40,198 nt of DNA from NCBI GenBank assembly GCA_018711685.1, contig DVHZ01000051.1:1-40198 (forward strand), read 5' to 3'. The DNA comes from Candidatus Excrementavichristensenella intestinipullorum. Lineage in GTDB: Bacteria > Bacillota > Clostridia > Christensenellales > Aristaeellaceae. The notes under the pieces were generated by a model, which searched no databases, was not told where the DNA came from, and saw nothing but the letters and a program-made list of their open reading frames with translations. The translations under genes and the position numbers were made by a program. Shown piece after piece: positions 1 to 8,881 of this stretch. Position 1 is the first letter of the stretch, and each line of letters starts with the position of its first letter.

Positions 1-58
1 CCGGGGGGCGGAGCCCCCCGGCTCGGTTGGCCGCGGGGGTGCGCCCCCGCGGCCAACC
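1..58. repeat. Pair of REP-like GC hairpins
   Basis: Two perfect hairpins lie side by side. Positions 1-9 pair with 13-21 (9 bp, loop GGA). Positions 25-39 pair with 44-58 (15 bp, 4-nt loop). The first has the same design as a hairpin at 39986-40004 near the other end of the window (CCGGGGGC, 3-nt loop, GCCCCCGG). No T-run follows either stem, so these look like dispersed palindromic intergenic elements and not terminators. The function is unknown. Confidence 0.6.
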
Positions 59-97
59 CCCGGCGCCCCAGCGCCCCGGCAGGCCGGCGGCCAGGCC

Positions 98-305
98 GTT
101 GGGATGCGCCCATCGCCGCCCCAGGCTAATCTTCTTTCCTCGCCGCCAAAAATTTCCTGGCGTTTGACTTTTTCCCCGGAATGAAGTGCGCCTCCATTGT
201 GCCCAGCCTCCGCCTATAATGGGGCCGGTGGGTGAATGCCGTGGAGGAGATCAACCCGGGCCTCGTCCCGGCTGAAAACGCCGCGAGGGGATGCCCCAGG
301 AAGCG
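98..305 (+). pseudogene. Decayed copy of the XRE-regulator promoter and 5' end
   Basis: This stretch aligns by eye with 9993-10208, the promoter region and first codons of the intact XRE regulator. Shared blocks include CCGCCCCAGG (116-125 and 10011-10020), TTGACTTTTT, CCTCCATTGTG, CCTATAAT, and a start region reading GTG-GAG-GAG-ATC-AAC (from 241) against ATG-AAG-GAG-ATC-AAC (from 10142). Similarity fades after about 305. The -35/-10 spacing has shrunk from 17 to 12 nt and the reading frame breaks within about 20 codons, so it should be non-functional. It may be a target-site or recombination duplication flanking the kdp locus, or a remnant of a separate paralogue. Positions 306-568, up to the kdpD -10 element, hold nothing I can identify. 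Confidence 0.6.
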
Positions 306-568
306 CCGTCCCTTCTCCGCCCTTTTTCCTGCCGTGTGCGCCTTCGCCCCGGCGGCCTGAACCCGCTTCCGGCAATAGCCCGCCGGGAGCTTGCCGTTGT
401 GCGCCACCGCCCGTCGCGGGGCGATGCGCTTCAGCGGCTTTTCCCTCAGTGGCCGCCGTTGAAATGGAAGGGCCCAGGGGGATTACACATGACATACCCT
501 CCCCCACGTCCTAATTCCGCATTAATACTCATGTTATCATCTTTATAGCATGGTAAGGTTCCCTGTGT

Positions 569-574
569 TATAAT
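569..574 (+). promoter_or_regulatory. Probable -10 element for kdpDE
   Basis: A perfect TATAAT lies 27 nt upstream of the kdpD GTG start. No convincing -35 sits 16-18 nt upstream, so the promoter may be weak or activator-dependent. The surrounding sequence is AT-rich compared with the window, as expected of a promoter. Confidence 0.45.
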
Positions 575-601
575 AGATTATCTGGTGCGAGGAGGGATGC
601 A

Positions 602-3286
602 GTGTTGGAAATTAATCAGACGCAAAATCAATTTCGCCCAGACTCACCCCAAAAAGGGGACCTAAAAATCTTTTTTGGATATGCTGCGGGCGTGGGCAAG
701 ACCTATGCCATGCTGGAGGCCGCCCATCAGGCTCAAAAAAGGGGAGCCGACGTCGTTGTCGGCTATATTGAACGGCACACCCGTCCCGATACATTGGCAT
801 TGTTGGAAGGGTTAGAACAGCTGCCCGAAAAAATAGTCGAATATAAAGGAATCACGCTAAAGGAACTGGATTTGGACGCCGCCTTACAGCGCCGTCCAAA
901 CATTCTGCTGGTGGATGAGCTTGCCCACAGCAATGCTGCCGGGTGCCGTCATGCCAAAAGATATCAGGATGTGGAGGAACTGCTTCGGGCCGGCATCAGT
1001 GTATACACCACCGTGAATGTACAGCATTTGGAATCCCTGAATGACCTTGTGGCCTCCATCACCCATATCTCTGTCAGCGAGCGTATCCCGGATTCGGTTT
1101 TTGATTCCGCCGACCAGGTAGAGCTGGTGGATATTGAGCCGGATGACCTGATCCTGCGGCTGCAATCCGGCAAGGTATATCAAAAGCAGCAAGCTTCCCG
1201 GGCATTGGATCATTTTTTTACAAAAGATAATCTGGCGGCCCTTCGTGAAATTGCGCTGCGCCGCACCGCGGACCAACTGAGCAAAAAGGCTCAGAAAGCG
1301 GAAAACGAAACCGCCGCTAAGGCTGGAGAGCACATCCTGACCTGTCTTTCCAGCGCCCCCTCCAACGCGAAGGTGATCCGCACGGCGGCCCGCATGGCCG
1401 AGGCTTTTCACAGCGGTTTCACCGCCTTGTTTGTGGAAACCGCCGATACCAAGGAGTTGAGGGGGGAAAACCTGAAACGCCTGCGGGACAATATGCGCCT
1501 GGCGGAACAGTTAGGGGCGCGGATCGCTACCGTGTACGGGGAGGACCCTGCCGTGCAAATTGCCGAGTACGCCAAGGTCAGCGGCGTCACCAAAATCGTG
1601 CTGGGCCGTACAAACCACCATGCGTCCCCACTTATGAAAAGCAAGACACTGGTCGATAGGCTTACCAGCAGGATGGAGGATGTGGATGTCTATATCATCC
1701 CGGATGTCCAGCCTTTATATAAGAAAAAAAGGGCGCTGTTTCACAAACCGGAGCAGGGATTCAACTGGAAGGATTTTGGGAAATCCATACTGCTCATCAT
1801 TGCCGCCACGGGCACGGGCTTTTTGTTTTATGAACTGGGACTGCGCGAGGCGAACATCATCATCGTCTATCTGCTGGGGGTTTTGCTCACAGCGGTTTGG
1901 ACAAACGGGTACTTCTATGGAATTCTGGTTTCGCTGTTGAGCGTTGTTTCCTTCAATTTCTTCTTCACAATCCCCCGCTTTTCCCTGACGGCGCTCGACC
2001 CAAACTACCCGGTGACTTTCCTGGTGATGTTGTTGGCAAGCTGCCTTTCCTGCTCCCTTGCTACCCGGGTGAAGCGGCAGGCGCGGCAATCCGCCCAACG
2101 GGCCTACTATATGGAACTTTTGATGAGCAGCAACCAGAAAATGCAGCAGGGGCAAAATGAGCAAGAGATCATCCAGATCGCCGCGAGCCAACTCCAATCC
2201 CTCCTGGACCGGCCGATCCTGTATGCGCTATTGGAAAAAGACCGGCAGATCCGTTTCCGTGTGGTTCCCGCCTCTGAAACAGAACAGGTCATGGGCAGAA
2301 TAACGCCCGAAGAACTGGGGGTAGCGGACTGGGTAGCCAAAAATGACAAGCACGCGGGCGCCACGACCAACACGCTCTCCGACGCGCAAAACCTGTACCT
2401 GTCTGTTCGGGGCAATCAGGAGGTTATGGCCGTGGTCGGCATCCCGGCCAAGTTTTATCTGCCTCTGGATGCTTTTGAGAAAAACCTGATGATCGCTATA
2501 CTGGACGAGTGTGGCCTGATTTTGGAGCGCCGTAAGCTGCGCGCCGAAAAGCAGACGGCGGAGTTGGAGACCCAGCGCGAACAGCTGCGGGCCAATCTGC
2601 TGCGCGCTATTTCCCATGATTTGCGCACGCCGCTGACCGGCATCAGCGGCAATGCCGGTATGCTGATGGAGAAGAGTTTTTCCCTGGATGAGAGCAAAAA
2701 ACAGGAAATGTACCGTTCCATCTATGATGACTCCATGTGGCTGGTCAACCTGACGGAGAACCTGCTTTCCATCACCCGGATTGAAAACGGCACCATGCCG
2801 CTGCGGCGGAACGCGGAGTTGATCGACGATATTTTTCACGAGGCGCTTTCCCATGTGGATCGCAGGGCCATGGAGCACGAGATCCATGTGGAGCTCGCGG
2901 ACGATATGCTGATGGCCAATATGGACGCCCGCCTAATCATACAGGTTATTATCAATATCGTGAACAACGCCATCAAATACACGCCTGAAGGCTCACAGAT
3001 CTGTCTGTCGGCAAAGAGGGAAAAGCGCATGGTCCGTATCGAGATTGCCGATAATGGTTCAGGCATATCCGATGCGGTCAAACGGCGCCTGTTCGATATG
3101 TTTTACACGGCGAACGCCGGCGGCGCCGGGGCAGACAGCCGCCGCGGCCTGGGGTTGGGGCTGAGCCTGTGCAAGTCGATTGTAGAAGCGCACGGCGGTT
3201 CTATTACCGTCCGGGACAACCAGCCCCACGGGGCGGTGTTCTCCTTTACATTGCCTTTGGAGGAGGTAAAGATTCAAAATGTATAA
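602..3286 (+). CDS. kdpD: Osmosensitive K+ channel sensor histidine kinase KdpD
   Basis: This is the membrane sensor kinase that controls kdpFABC by phosphorylating KdpE. It has 894 aa, the normal length for the family. The order is an N-terminal KdpD domain with Walker A GYAAGVGKT (26-34) and Walker B ILLVDE (about 101), a universal-stress-protein domain (about 244-365), four hydrophobic segments (about 392-490), a GAF-like region, an H-box ISHDLRTPL with phospho-acceptor His672, and an ATPase domain with GSGIS (about 820) and GLGLGL (about 850). The GTG start follows a strong AGGAGGGA ribosome site. In the USP domain the reported c-di-AMP motif SxS-x20-FTAxY is seen as S250-S-A252-x20-F273-TALF277: the spacing is exact but the last residue of each half is changed. 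The last 8 bases overlap kdpE. Confidence 0.96.
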   Translation: MLEINQTQNQFRPDSPQKGDLKIFFGYAAGVGKTYAMLEAAHQAQKRGADVVVGYIERHTRPDTLALLEGLEQLPEKIVEYKGITLKELDLDAALQRRPNILLVDELAHSNAAGCRHAKRYQDVEELLRAGISVYTTVNVQHLESLNDLVASITHISVSERIPDSVFDSADQVELVDIEPDDLILRLQSGKVYQKQQASRALDHFFTKDNLAALREIALRRTADQLSKKAQKAENETAAKAGEHILTCLSSAPSNAKVIRTAARMAEAFHSGFTALFVETADTKELRGENLKRLRDNMRLAEQLGARIATVYGEDPAVQIAEYAKVSGVTKIVLGRTNHHASPLMKSKTLVDRLTSRMEDVDVYIIPDVQPLYKKKRALFHKPEQGFNWKDFGKSILLIIAATGTGFLFYELGLREANIIIVYLLGVLLTAVWTNGYFYGILVSLLSVVSFNFFFTIPRFSLTALDPNYPVTFLVMLLASCLSCSLATRVKRQARQSAQRAYYMELLMSSNQKMQQGQNEQEIIQIAASQLQSLLDRPILYALLEKDRQIRFRVVPASETEQVMGRITPEELGVADWVAKNDKHAGATTNTLSDAQNLYLSVRGNQEVMAVVGIPAKFYLPLDAFEKNLMIAILDECGLILERRKLRAEKQTAELETQREQLRANLLRAISHDLRTPLTGISGNAGMLMEKSFSLDESKKQEMYRSIYDDSMWLVNLTENLLSITRIENGTMPLRRNAELIDDIFHEALSHVDRRAMEHEIHVELADDMLMANMDARLIIQVIINIVNNAIKYTPEGSQICLSAKREKRMVRIEIADNGSGISDAVKRRLFDMFYTANAGGAGADSRRGLGLGLSLCKSIVEAHGGSITVRDNQPHGAVFSFTLPLEEVKIQNV

Positions 3287-3977
3287 GCCCAAAATTCTCG
3301 TGGTGGAGGATGACCCCGCCATCACCAATTTGATCCGTACCACGTTGGATACCCAGGAATATCAGTATCACACCGTAAGAAACGGCGCGGGCGCTATTAT
3401 GGATGCCGTTTCCTATAATCCCGATGTGATGATTCTGGATTTGGGACTGCCCGACATGGACGGCGTGGAAATCATCCGCAAGGTTCGGGGGTGGAGCAGC
3501 GTGCCCATTATTATCGTGAGCGCGCGCAGCGAAGATCAAGACAAGGTGGAGGCCTTGGACGCCGGGGCGGACGACTACCTGACCAAACCGTTCAGCATCG
3601 ATGAATTTCTGGCCAGGCTTCGCGTGGCTTTGCGCCGCAGCCGGGCTGATGAAACCACCGCGCCTGCTCCGTCGGCCCTGTATCAAAACGGGGAACTACG
3701 TATCGATTACGCGGCGGGTTGTGCCTACATGGAGGGAAAGGAGATTCATCTGACCCCCATTGAATACAAGCTGCTGTGCGTGCTGGCCAAAAATACCGGA
3801 AAGGTTCTGACCCACAACTACATCCTGAAAGAGGTATGGGGAACCGCCCTTGCCTCCGATATCCCTTCTCTGCGCGTTTTTATGGCCACCCTGCGCAAGA
3901 AGATAGAACACGACCCATCCGCCCCCAAGTATATCCAGACCCACATTGGCGTTGGCTATCGGATGATCCGGCAATAG
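3279..3977 (+). CDS. kdpE: KDP operon response regulator KdpE
   Basis: This OmpR-family response regulator activates kdpFABC transcription when phosphorylated by KdpD. It has 232 aa. The receiver domain (1 to about 118) has the acidic pair D11-D12, phospho-acceptor Asp54 in MILDLGLPD, and a conserved Lys in YLTKPF (about 103). The C-terminal winged helix (about 130-230) includes LTPIEYKLL and the terminal VGYRM. The ATG overlaps the end of kdpD by 8 bp, and AGGAGG at 3261-3266 serves as its ribosome site, so the pair is translationally coupled. A terminator follows directly, separating kdpDE from the pump genes. Its own product is expected to bind upstream of 4132, but no KdpE site can be proved here. 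Confidence 0.96.
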   Translation: MYKPKILVVEDDPAITNLIRTTLDTQEYQYHTVRNGAGAIMDAVSYNPDVMILDLGLPDMDGVEIIRKVRGWSSVPIIIVSARSEDQDKVEALDAGADDYLTKPFSIDEFLARLRVALRRSRADETTAPAPSALYQNGELRIDYAAGCAYMEGKEIHLTPIEYKLLCVLAKNTGKVLTHNYILKEVWGTALASDIPSLRVFMATLRKKIEHDPSAPKYIQTHIGVGYRMIRQ

Positions 3978-3989
3978 AGCCGGTTTTCC

Positions 3990-4022
3990 CGGGCCGTCCG
4001 CTTTCGCGGGCGGCTCTTTTGT
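3990..4022 (+). terminator. Rho-independent terminator after kdpDE
   Basis: Stem GCCGTCCGC (3993-4001) pairs with GCGGGCGGC (4006-4014) with one G-T pair and a TTTC loop, followed by TCTTTTG. It lies 12 nt past the kdpE stop, so the kdpDE and kdpFABC transcripts are probably separate. Confidence 0.8.
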
Positions 4023-4064
4023 TGTGCGGGGCCTTTATGGGCTTTTAATTCTTGCCGGGAAACG

Positions 4065-4103
4065 TTAAGAGCACCTTCACGGCTTATATGATAGGATTCT
4101 ATC
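4065..4103 (+). promoter_or_regulatory. Candidate kdpFABC promoter with overlapping inverted repeat
   Basis: TTAAGA (4065-4070), a 16-nt spacer and TATGAT (4087-4092) form a moderate promoter between the kdpDE terminator and the first small ORF. GATAG-GATT-CTATC (4090-4103) is a short inverted repeat overlapping the -10 and could be an operator. The weak -35 fits an activator-dependent promoter, as expected for KdpE control. The assignment rests on pattern only. Confidence 0.4.
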
Positions 4104-4131
4104 CAGAAAAGCTGAGGGGAGGAAACATATT

Positions 4132-4230
4132 ATGCTGGATTGTGTCATGCTCGCAGTGCTTGCGGGTTGTATTGGTTCCATAATCTCGCTGATTGGTTGG
4201 TGCCGGAGGCAAGTGGATAAAAGCGAGTAA
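4132..4230 (+). CDS. Unrecognised 32-aa small membrane protein upstream of kdpF
   Basis: ATG at 4132 follows a strong GAGGGGAGGAAAC ribosome site. The 32 codons end in TAA at 4230, immediately before the kdpF ribosome site. The peptide begins MLDCVMLAVLAGCIGS, has one hydrophobic span of about 20 residues, then a basic-acidic tail (CRRQVDKSE), so it should insert in the membrane once. I know of no standard kdp gene at this position. It could be a second KdpF-like accessory subunit, a leader peptide, or an unrelated microprotein. The strong ribosome site and tight spacing argue that it is translated. Confidence 0.6.
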   Translation: MLDCVMLAVLAGCIGSIISLIGWCRRQVDKSE

Positions 4231-4242
4231 GGAGGGAGAACC

Positions 4243-4320
4243 GTGATCGTTTTAGGAATCCTCGTTGTACTGCTGGGTGTTTATTTGGTCTATGTACTGC
4301 TTCACCCGGAAAAGTTTTAA
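4243..4320 (+). CDS. kdpF: KdpF, small stabilising subunit of the K+ pump
   Basis: KdpF is a single-span peptide that stabilises the KdpFABC complex in the membrane. Translation from GTG at 4243 gives 25 aa, starting MIVLGILVVLLGVYLVYVLL and ending HPEKF. This matches the family's length (about 25-30 aa), its one hydrophobic helix and its short charged C-terminus with a Pro-Glu-Lys-Phe type ending. GGAGGGAGAA at 4231-4240 is the ribosome site. It lies 12 nt after the small ORF and 21 nt before kdpA, as in canonical kdp operons. Confidence 0.85.
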   Translation: MIVLGILVVLLGVYLVYVLLHPEKF

Positions 4321-4341
4321 GGCCGGCAGGAGGGAAGCCTA

Positions 4342-6117
4342 ATGTTACAAATTGCCTTGACCATTCTCATCTATTTGATTCTGGTCATTCCGGTTGGCGT
4401 TTATGTATACCATGTCGCCGCAGGAAAACATACTTTTGCCGACCCGGTATTGAACCGGGTAGACGGCGCCATGTACAAAATCTGTGGGATCAATCCCCAA
4501 AGCAGCATGAACTGGAAAAAGTACGCTGTTTCCTTGGTGGTGACCAACGGGGTCATGATGCTGCTGGGCTATGCCGTTTTACGGATTCAGAGCGTAGGGC
4601 TGTTCAATCCCAATGGAATTGGCAGCATGGAGGAATCGCTCTCCTTCAATACCGTCATCAGCTTTATAACCAACACCAATTTGCAGCACTATTCCGGCGA
4701 GTCAGGGCTGTCCTACCTATCGCAGATGCTGGTCATCATTTTCATGATGTTCGTATCTGCCGCCAGCGGCTATGCCGCGTGCGTCGCCTTCATTCGCGGT
4801 CTGGCGGGCAAGACGAAGGATAACGTCGGCAACTTTTTTGCGGATTTGATCCGCATCACGACTCGTGTGCTGCTCCCCTTTTCTATCGCCGGCGGCCTTC
4901 TGTTGGTGTGGCAAGGCGTGCCGCAGAATTTTTCCGGAAATGTGGTGGTGGATACCATAGAAGGCGCAAAGCAGGTGATCGCCATGGGACCTGTGGCGGC
5001 GCTGGAGATTATCAAGCATTTCGGAACAAACGGCGGCGGCTTTTTGGGCGCGAACTCGGCAACGCCCATCGAGAACCCGACGATTCTCACCAATTTGTTG
5101 GAGCTGTATGCGATGATGCTTTTGCCAGGGGCCTGCGTGATCGTCTTTGGCAAAATGGTCCGGGACCGCAAGGGCGAGCTGGCGCACGCCTCTGTTCCTG
5201 ATGGCTCCGGCGCCGCGGCCTTTAACATGAAAGCTCCCCGAAGCCTGACGGTCTGGATGTATGGACGCGAAGGGCGCAGCATTTTTGCCGCAATGGGAAT
5301 CCTGTTTCTGATTGGGCTGGGCATTTGCTTCTGGGCGGAAAGTCAGGGCAACCCGGCGTTGGCCCACATAGGGCTTAGCCAATCAATGGGCAGCATGGAG
5401 GGAAAAGAGGTGCGCTTCGGCGTAGCTCAGTCCTCCCTGTTCACGACCGTTACCACTTCGTTCACGACCGGTACGGTCAACAATATGCACGACACGTTGA
5501 CGCCGCTGGGGGGAATGATCCCCATGCTCCACATGATGCTCAATGTGGTATTCGGCGGCAAGGGCGTCGGTCTGATGAACATGATCACCTATGCCATCTT
5601 GGCCGTTTTCATCTGCGGTTTGATGATCGGGCGCACGCCGGAATATCTGGGCAAAAAGATCGAAGGGCGGGAAATGAAACTGGCCGCTCTGTGCATCATC
5701 ATTCATCCGCTGCTGATTCTGGCGTTCTCCGCCCTGGCGGTATGCACCCAGGCCGGTTTGGCCGGTATCACCAACCCCGGCTACCACGGGCTCTCCCAGG
5801 TGCTCTATGAATTTGCCTCTGCCGCGGCCAACAACGGCTCCGGCTTTGAGGGCCTGGCGGACAACACGCTGTTCTGGAATATCACCACCGGCATCGTCAT
5901 GTTCTTTGGACGCTATCTTTCCATGGTATTGCAGCTTGCCATTGCGGGGTCGCTGATGAAAAAGCGGTTTGTCAGCGAATCGGCAGGCACGCTTCATACG
6001 GATACCGTGAGCTTTGCGGTTATTTTGGTATTCGTCGTCTATATCTTCGCGGCGCTGACTTTCTTCCCGGTGCTGGCGCTTGGCCCTGTATCCGAACATT
6101 TGACCCTTTGGGCATAA
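4342..6117 (+). CDS. kdpA: Potassium-transporting ATPase subunit A, KdpA
   Basis: KdpA is the K+-binding, channel-like subunit of the high-affinity pump KdpFABC. It has 591 aa, slightly longer than the E. coli protein (557), with about ten hydrophobic spans. Four selectivity-filter loops of the K+-channel superfamily are visible: TNTNLQHYSGE, GTNGGGFLGANSA, TSFTTGTVNNMHD and AAANNGSGFEGL. Each contains the expected Gly/Asn-rich core. AGGAGGGAAG precedes the ATG by a normal distance. kdpB starts 12 bp downstream with its own AAGGAGGA site, so the pump genes form one operon. Confidence 0.97.
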   Translation: MLQIALTILIYLILVIPVGVYVYHVAAGKHTFADPVLNRVDGAMYKICGINPQSSMNWKKYAVSLVVTNGVMMLLGYAVLRIQSVGLFNPNGIGSMEESLSFNTVISFITNTNLQHYSGESGLSYLSQMLVIIFMMFVSAASGYAACVAFIRGLAGKTKDNVGNFFADLIRITTRVLLPFSIAGGLLLVWQGVPQNFSGNVVVDTIEGAKQVIAMGPVAALEIIKHFGTNGGGFLGANSATPIENPTILTNLLELYAMMLLPGACVIVFGKMVRDRKGELAHASVPDGSGAAAFNMKAPRSLTVWMYGREGRSIFAAMGILFLIGLGICFWAESQGNPALAHIGLSQSMGSMEGKEVRFGVAQSSLFTTVTTSFTTGTVNNMHDTLTPLGGMIPMLHMMLNVVFGGKGVGLMNMITYAILAVFICGLMIGRTPEYLGKKIEGREMKLAALCIIIHPLLILAFSALAVCTQAGLAGITNPGYHGLSQVLYEFASAAANNGSGFEGLADNTLFWNITTGIVMFFGRYLSMVLQLAIAGSLMKKRFVSESAGTLHTDTVSFAVILVFVVYIFAALTFFPVLALGPVSEHLTLWA

Positions 6118-6129
6118 GGAGGATCCACC

Positions 6130-8193
6130 ATGAGCAAAAGGAATCAGAAGCTGATCACGCCTGAAATTTTCCGTCAGGCAGTCATCGGCTCCTTTACAAA
6201 GCTGAATCCTGTTTACATGATAAAAAACCCCGTCATGTTCGTTGTGGAAACCGGCTTTTTAATCACCCTTGTTCTTTCATTTTTCCCCGGCCTCTTCGGG
6301 GATATCAGTACGGGCCAAAATTTGAGGGTATACAATATCATCGTGTGCGCGGTGCTGTTTGTTACGGTCCTGTTCGCAAACTTTGCGGAATCGGTGGCGG
6401 AGGGACGGGGCAAAGCGCAGGCTGCCAGCCTGAAAAAGACGCAAAAGGATACCAAAGCCCGTCTGTTGTTGGAGGACGGTACGGAAAAAACGGTTCTGTC
6501 CAGCGAATTGAAAAAGGGCGATGTGGTTCTGGTAAAGGCTGGCGAGATCATTCCCGGGGATGGAGAAGTGGTTGAAGGGATCGCTTCGGTAGACGAATCG
6601 GCCATTACGGGCGAGTCCGCCCCAGTAGTGCGGGAATCGGGAGGCGATTTCTGTTCCGTAACCGGCGGCACCACCATCGTGTCTGACTGGCTGAAAATCC
6701 AGATCACCTCCGATGCGGGCAACAGCTTTCTGGACCGCATGATCGCGCTGGTGGAGGGTGCGTCCCGAAAAAAGACGCCCAACGAAATCGCGCTCAGCAC
6801 GCTGCTGGTATCGCTGACCATTATCTTCCTGATCGTCATTGTGACCCTGTATCCGATTGGCTTGTATTCCGGGGTACAGCTCCAGACTTCGACGCTGATT
6901 GCACTGGCCGTCTGCCTGATCCCCACCACCATCGGCGGGCTTCTTTCCGCCATCGGCATCGCGGGCATGGACCGTGTGACCCGGTTTAATGTAATCGCCA
7001 TGTCCGGCAAGGCCGTGGAAGCTTGCGGCGATGTGGACACCATGATTTTGGATAAAACCGGCACCATCACCTATGGCAACCGGCTGGCCGCAGACTTTTT
7101 CCCTGTGGGCGGCGCTGCCCGGGGCGAGCTGATCCGCTGCGCCGCGCTTACCAGCCTGCATGACGATACCCCTGAGGGAAAGTCCACACTGGAACTTGCC
7201 CGCCACCTTGGGGACAAAAGCCGGGAAATCGAGGGGGCTGAATACATTGAATTTACGGCCCAGACCCGAATGAGCGGCGTGGATCTGCCCGGCGGTATAA
7301 AGGTCCGTAAGGGCGCCTCCGAAGCCATCGAGCAATACGTAAAGTCTTTAGGCGGTGCGATTCCCGCCGACCTGCATGAACAGGTGGATAAGATTTCCAG
7401 CCTTGGCGGTACGCCGTTGACGGTTTGCGAAAACAACCGGATTCTGGGCGTAATTTATCTGAAAGACACCGTAAAGCCCGGCATGGTGGAGCGGTTCGAG
7501 CGCCTGCGCGCCATCGGCATCAAGACCATCATGTGTACCGGCGACAATCCGCTGACTGCGGCGACCATCGCCAAAGAGGCGGGCGTTGACGGCTTTATTG
7601 CCGAATGCAAGCCAGAGGACAAGATCGATGTCATCAAAAAGGAGCAGGCCGAGGGCAAGATCGTTGCCATGACCGGCGACGGCACCAACGACGCGCCTGC
7701 GCTGGCACAGGCGAATGTGGGCCTTGCCATGAACAGCGGCACCACCGCTGCCAAGGAAGCCGCCAATATGGTGGATCTGGACTCCGACCCCACGAAGATC
7801 TTGGAGGTTGTGGAGATCGGCAAGCAGCTTCTGATCACGCGGGGCAGCCTGACCACCTTCTCCATCGCCAATGATATCGCGAAATATTTCGCCATCATCC
7901 CCGCCATGTTTATGATGGCGATCCCCCAGCTGAGTATTTTGAACATCATGCGCCTGGCGACGCCCTATAGCGCGATTTTGTCGGCGCTGGTCTTCAACGC
8001 CATCATTATTCCCTGCCTGATCCCTCTGGCTATGAAGGGCGTAAAATACCGGCCCATGTCTTCCGGGAAACTGCTGGCAAGGAACATGCTGATCTATGGC
8101 CTCGGCGGCGTGATTACCCCGTTTGTGGGAATTAAGGCCATCGATATGCTGATCGCCCCGTTACTCACAGCCATCGGCATGATTGGATTTTAA
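6130..8193 (+). CDS. kdpB: Potassium-transporting P-type ATPase subunit B, KdpB
   Basis: KdpB is the catalytic P-type ATPase that powers K+ uptake through KdpA. It has 687 aa, normal for the family. Visible motifs are TGES in the actuator domain (160-163), phosphorylation motif DKTGTIT with Asp308, and the hinge motif [12 protein letters not shown] (about 513-524). Ser163 in TGES corresponds to the serine whose phosphorylation inhibits the E. coli pump. Membrane spans lie before the actuator domain (about 33-85), around 220-275 and at the C-terminus (about 575-685). AAGGAGGATCC precedes the ATG. Confidence 0.97.
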   Translation: MSKRNQKLITPEIFRQAVIGSFTKLNPVYMIKNPVMFVVETGFLITLVLSFFPGLFGDISTGQNLRVYNIIVCAVLFVTVLFANFAESVAEGRGKAQAASLKKTQKDTKARLLLEDGTEKTVLSSELKKGDVVLVKAGEIIPGDGEVVEGIASVDESAITGESAPVVRESGGDFCSVTGGTTIVSDWLKIQITSDAGNSFLDRMIALVEGASRKKTPNEIALSTLLVSLTIIFLIVIVTLYPIGLYSGVQLQTSTLIALAVCLIPTTIGGLLSAIGIAGMDRVTRFNVIAMSGKAVEACGDVDTMILDKTGTITYGNRLAADFFPVGGAARGELIRCAALTSLHDDTPEGKSTLELARHLGDKSREIEGAEYIEFTAQTRMSGVDLPGGIKVRKGASEAIEQYVKSLGGAIPADLHEQVDKISSLGGTPLTVCENNRILGVIYLKDTVKPGMVERFERLRAIGIKTIMCTGDNPLTAATIAKEAGVDGFIAECKPEDKIDVIKKEQAEGKIVAMTGDGTNDAPALAQANVGLAMNSGTTAAKEAANMVDLDSDPTKILEVVEIGKQLLITRGSLTTFSIANDIAKYFAIIPAMFMMAIPQLSILNIMRLATPYSAILSALVFNAIIIPCLIPLAMKGVKYRPMSSGKLLARNMLIYGLGGVITPFVGIKAIDMLIAPLLTAIGMIGF

Positions 8194-8210
8194 GGAAAGG
8201 TGGATGCGTG

Positions 8211-8864
8211 ATGAAGGAATCCCTCAAAGCTGCATTACATGGTATGCGTCAAATCATCGGCGTCACGGTCATTCTGATGTTGGTCTGCGGGCTCGTGTTC
8301 CCCTGCCTGCTGACGGGGTTGTCTGCCCTGATTTTCCCACGCCAGGCGGGCGGAAATCTGCTCACGATTGACGGGCAAACGGTCGGCGCGGAGTATGTGG
8401 GGCAGGAATTTACCGAAGATTACTATATGTGGAGCCGTCCGTCTGCATATCATTACAACGTTTACCTGGAGGACGCCGATGGAAAGCGGTACTACCATGA
8501 CGGCACAGAGTTCCCCGGCATTGGGTCTGGCTCCAACAACTATGCGGCGACCAACCCGGCGTTGAGCCAGCGCGTGGAGGCGGACATCGAAGCATTTCTG
8601 GCGAAAAATCCCACTGTAAAACGAGAGGATATTCCCACCGACTTGCTGACGGCCTCCGGCTCCGGCCTGGACCCGCACATTTCCCCAGCCTCCGCAGAAA
8701 TACAGATCCCTCGGATCGCCGAAGCGTCCGGGCTTACGGAAGCGGAAATTAGAGATATTGTGACAGCAAATACCCAGGGCAAAATGCTTGGCGTCTTTGG
8801 CGAGGAAACCGTCAATGTGCTCAAGGTCAACATTGAGATCGCCCAGCGAATGGGAATCTTGTGA
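8211..8864 (+). CDS. kdpC: Potassium-transporting ATPase subunit C, KdpC
   Basis: KdpC is a single-span subunit of KdpFABC whose external domain supports K+ affinity and complex assembly. It has 217 aa from ATG 8211; GTG 8208 is directly adjacent and equally plausible. One membrane helix lies near the N-terminus (about 15-40), followed by an extracytoplasmic domain with YMWSRPSAYHYN and the conserved end region LTASGSGLDPHISPASAE and IPRIAEASGL. AAGGAAAGGTGG precedes the start. The stop TGA overlaps a possible GTG start of the next gene. Confidence 0.95.
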   Translation: MKESLKAALHGMRQIIGVTVILMLVCGLVFPCLLTGLSALIFPRQAGGNLLTIDGQTVGAEYVGQEFTEDYYMWSRPSAYHYNVYLEDADGKRYYHDGTEFPGIGSGSNNYAATNPALSQRVEADIEAFLAKNPTVKREDIPTDLLTASGSGLDPHISPASAEIQIPRIAEASGLTEAEIRDIVTANTQGKMLGVFGEETVNVLKVNIEIAQRMGIL

Positions 8865-8881
8865 CAGGTGTGGGAACAGCT

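Noticed and set aside
126-548. Several 85-97-codon ORFs on both strands upstream of kdpD
   Set aside because: They mutually overlap, have Pro/Arg/Gly-rich translations and cover a decayed promoter copy. None has a convincing ribosome site.
3978-4131. c-di-AMP (ydaO-type) riboswitch upstream of kdpFABC
   Set aside because: The gap is too short and shows only a terminator, a promoter and a small inverted repeat. No conserved ydaO sequence elements were seen.
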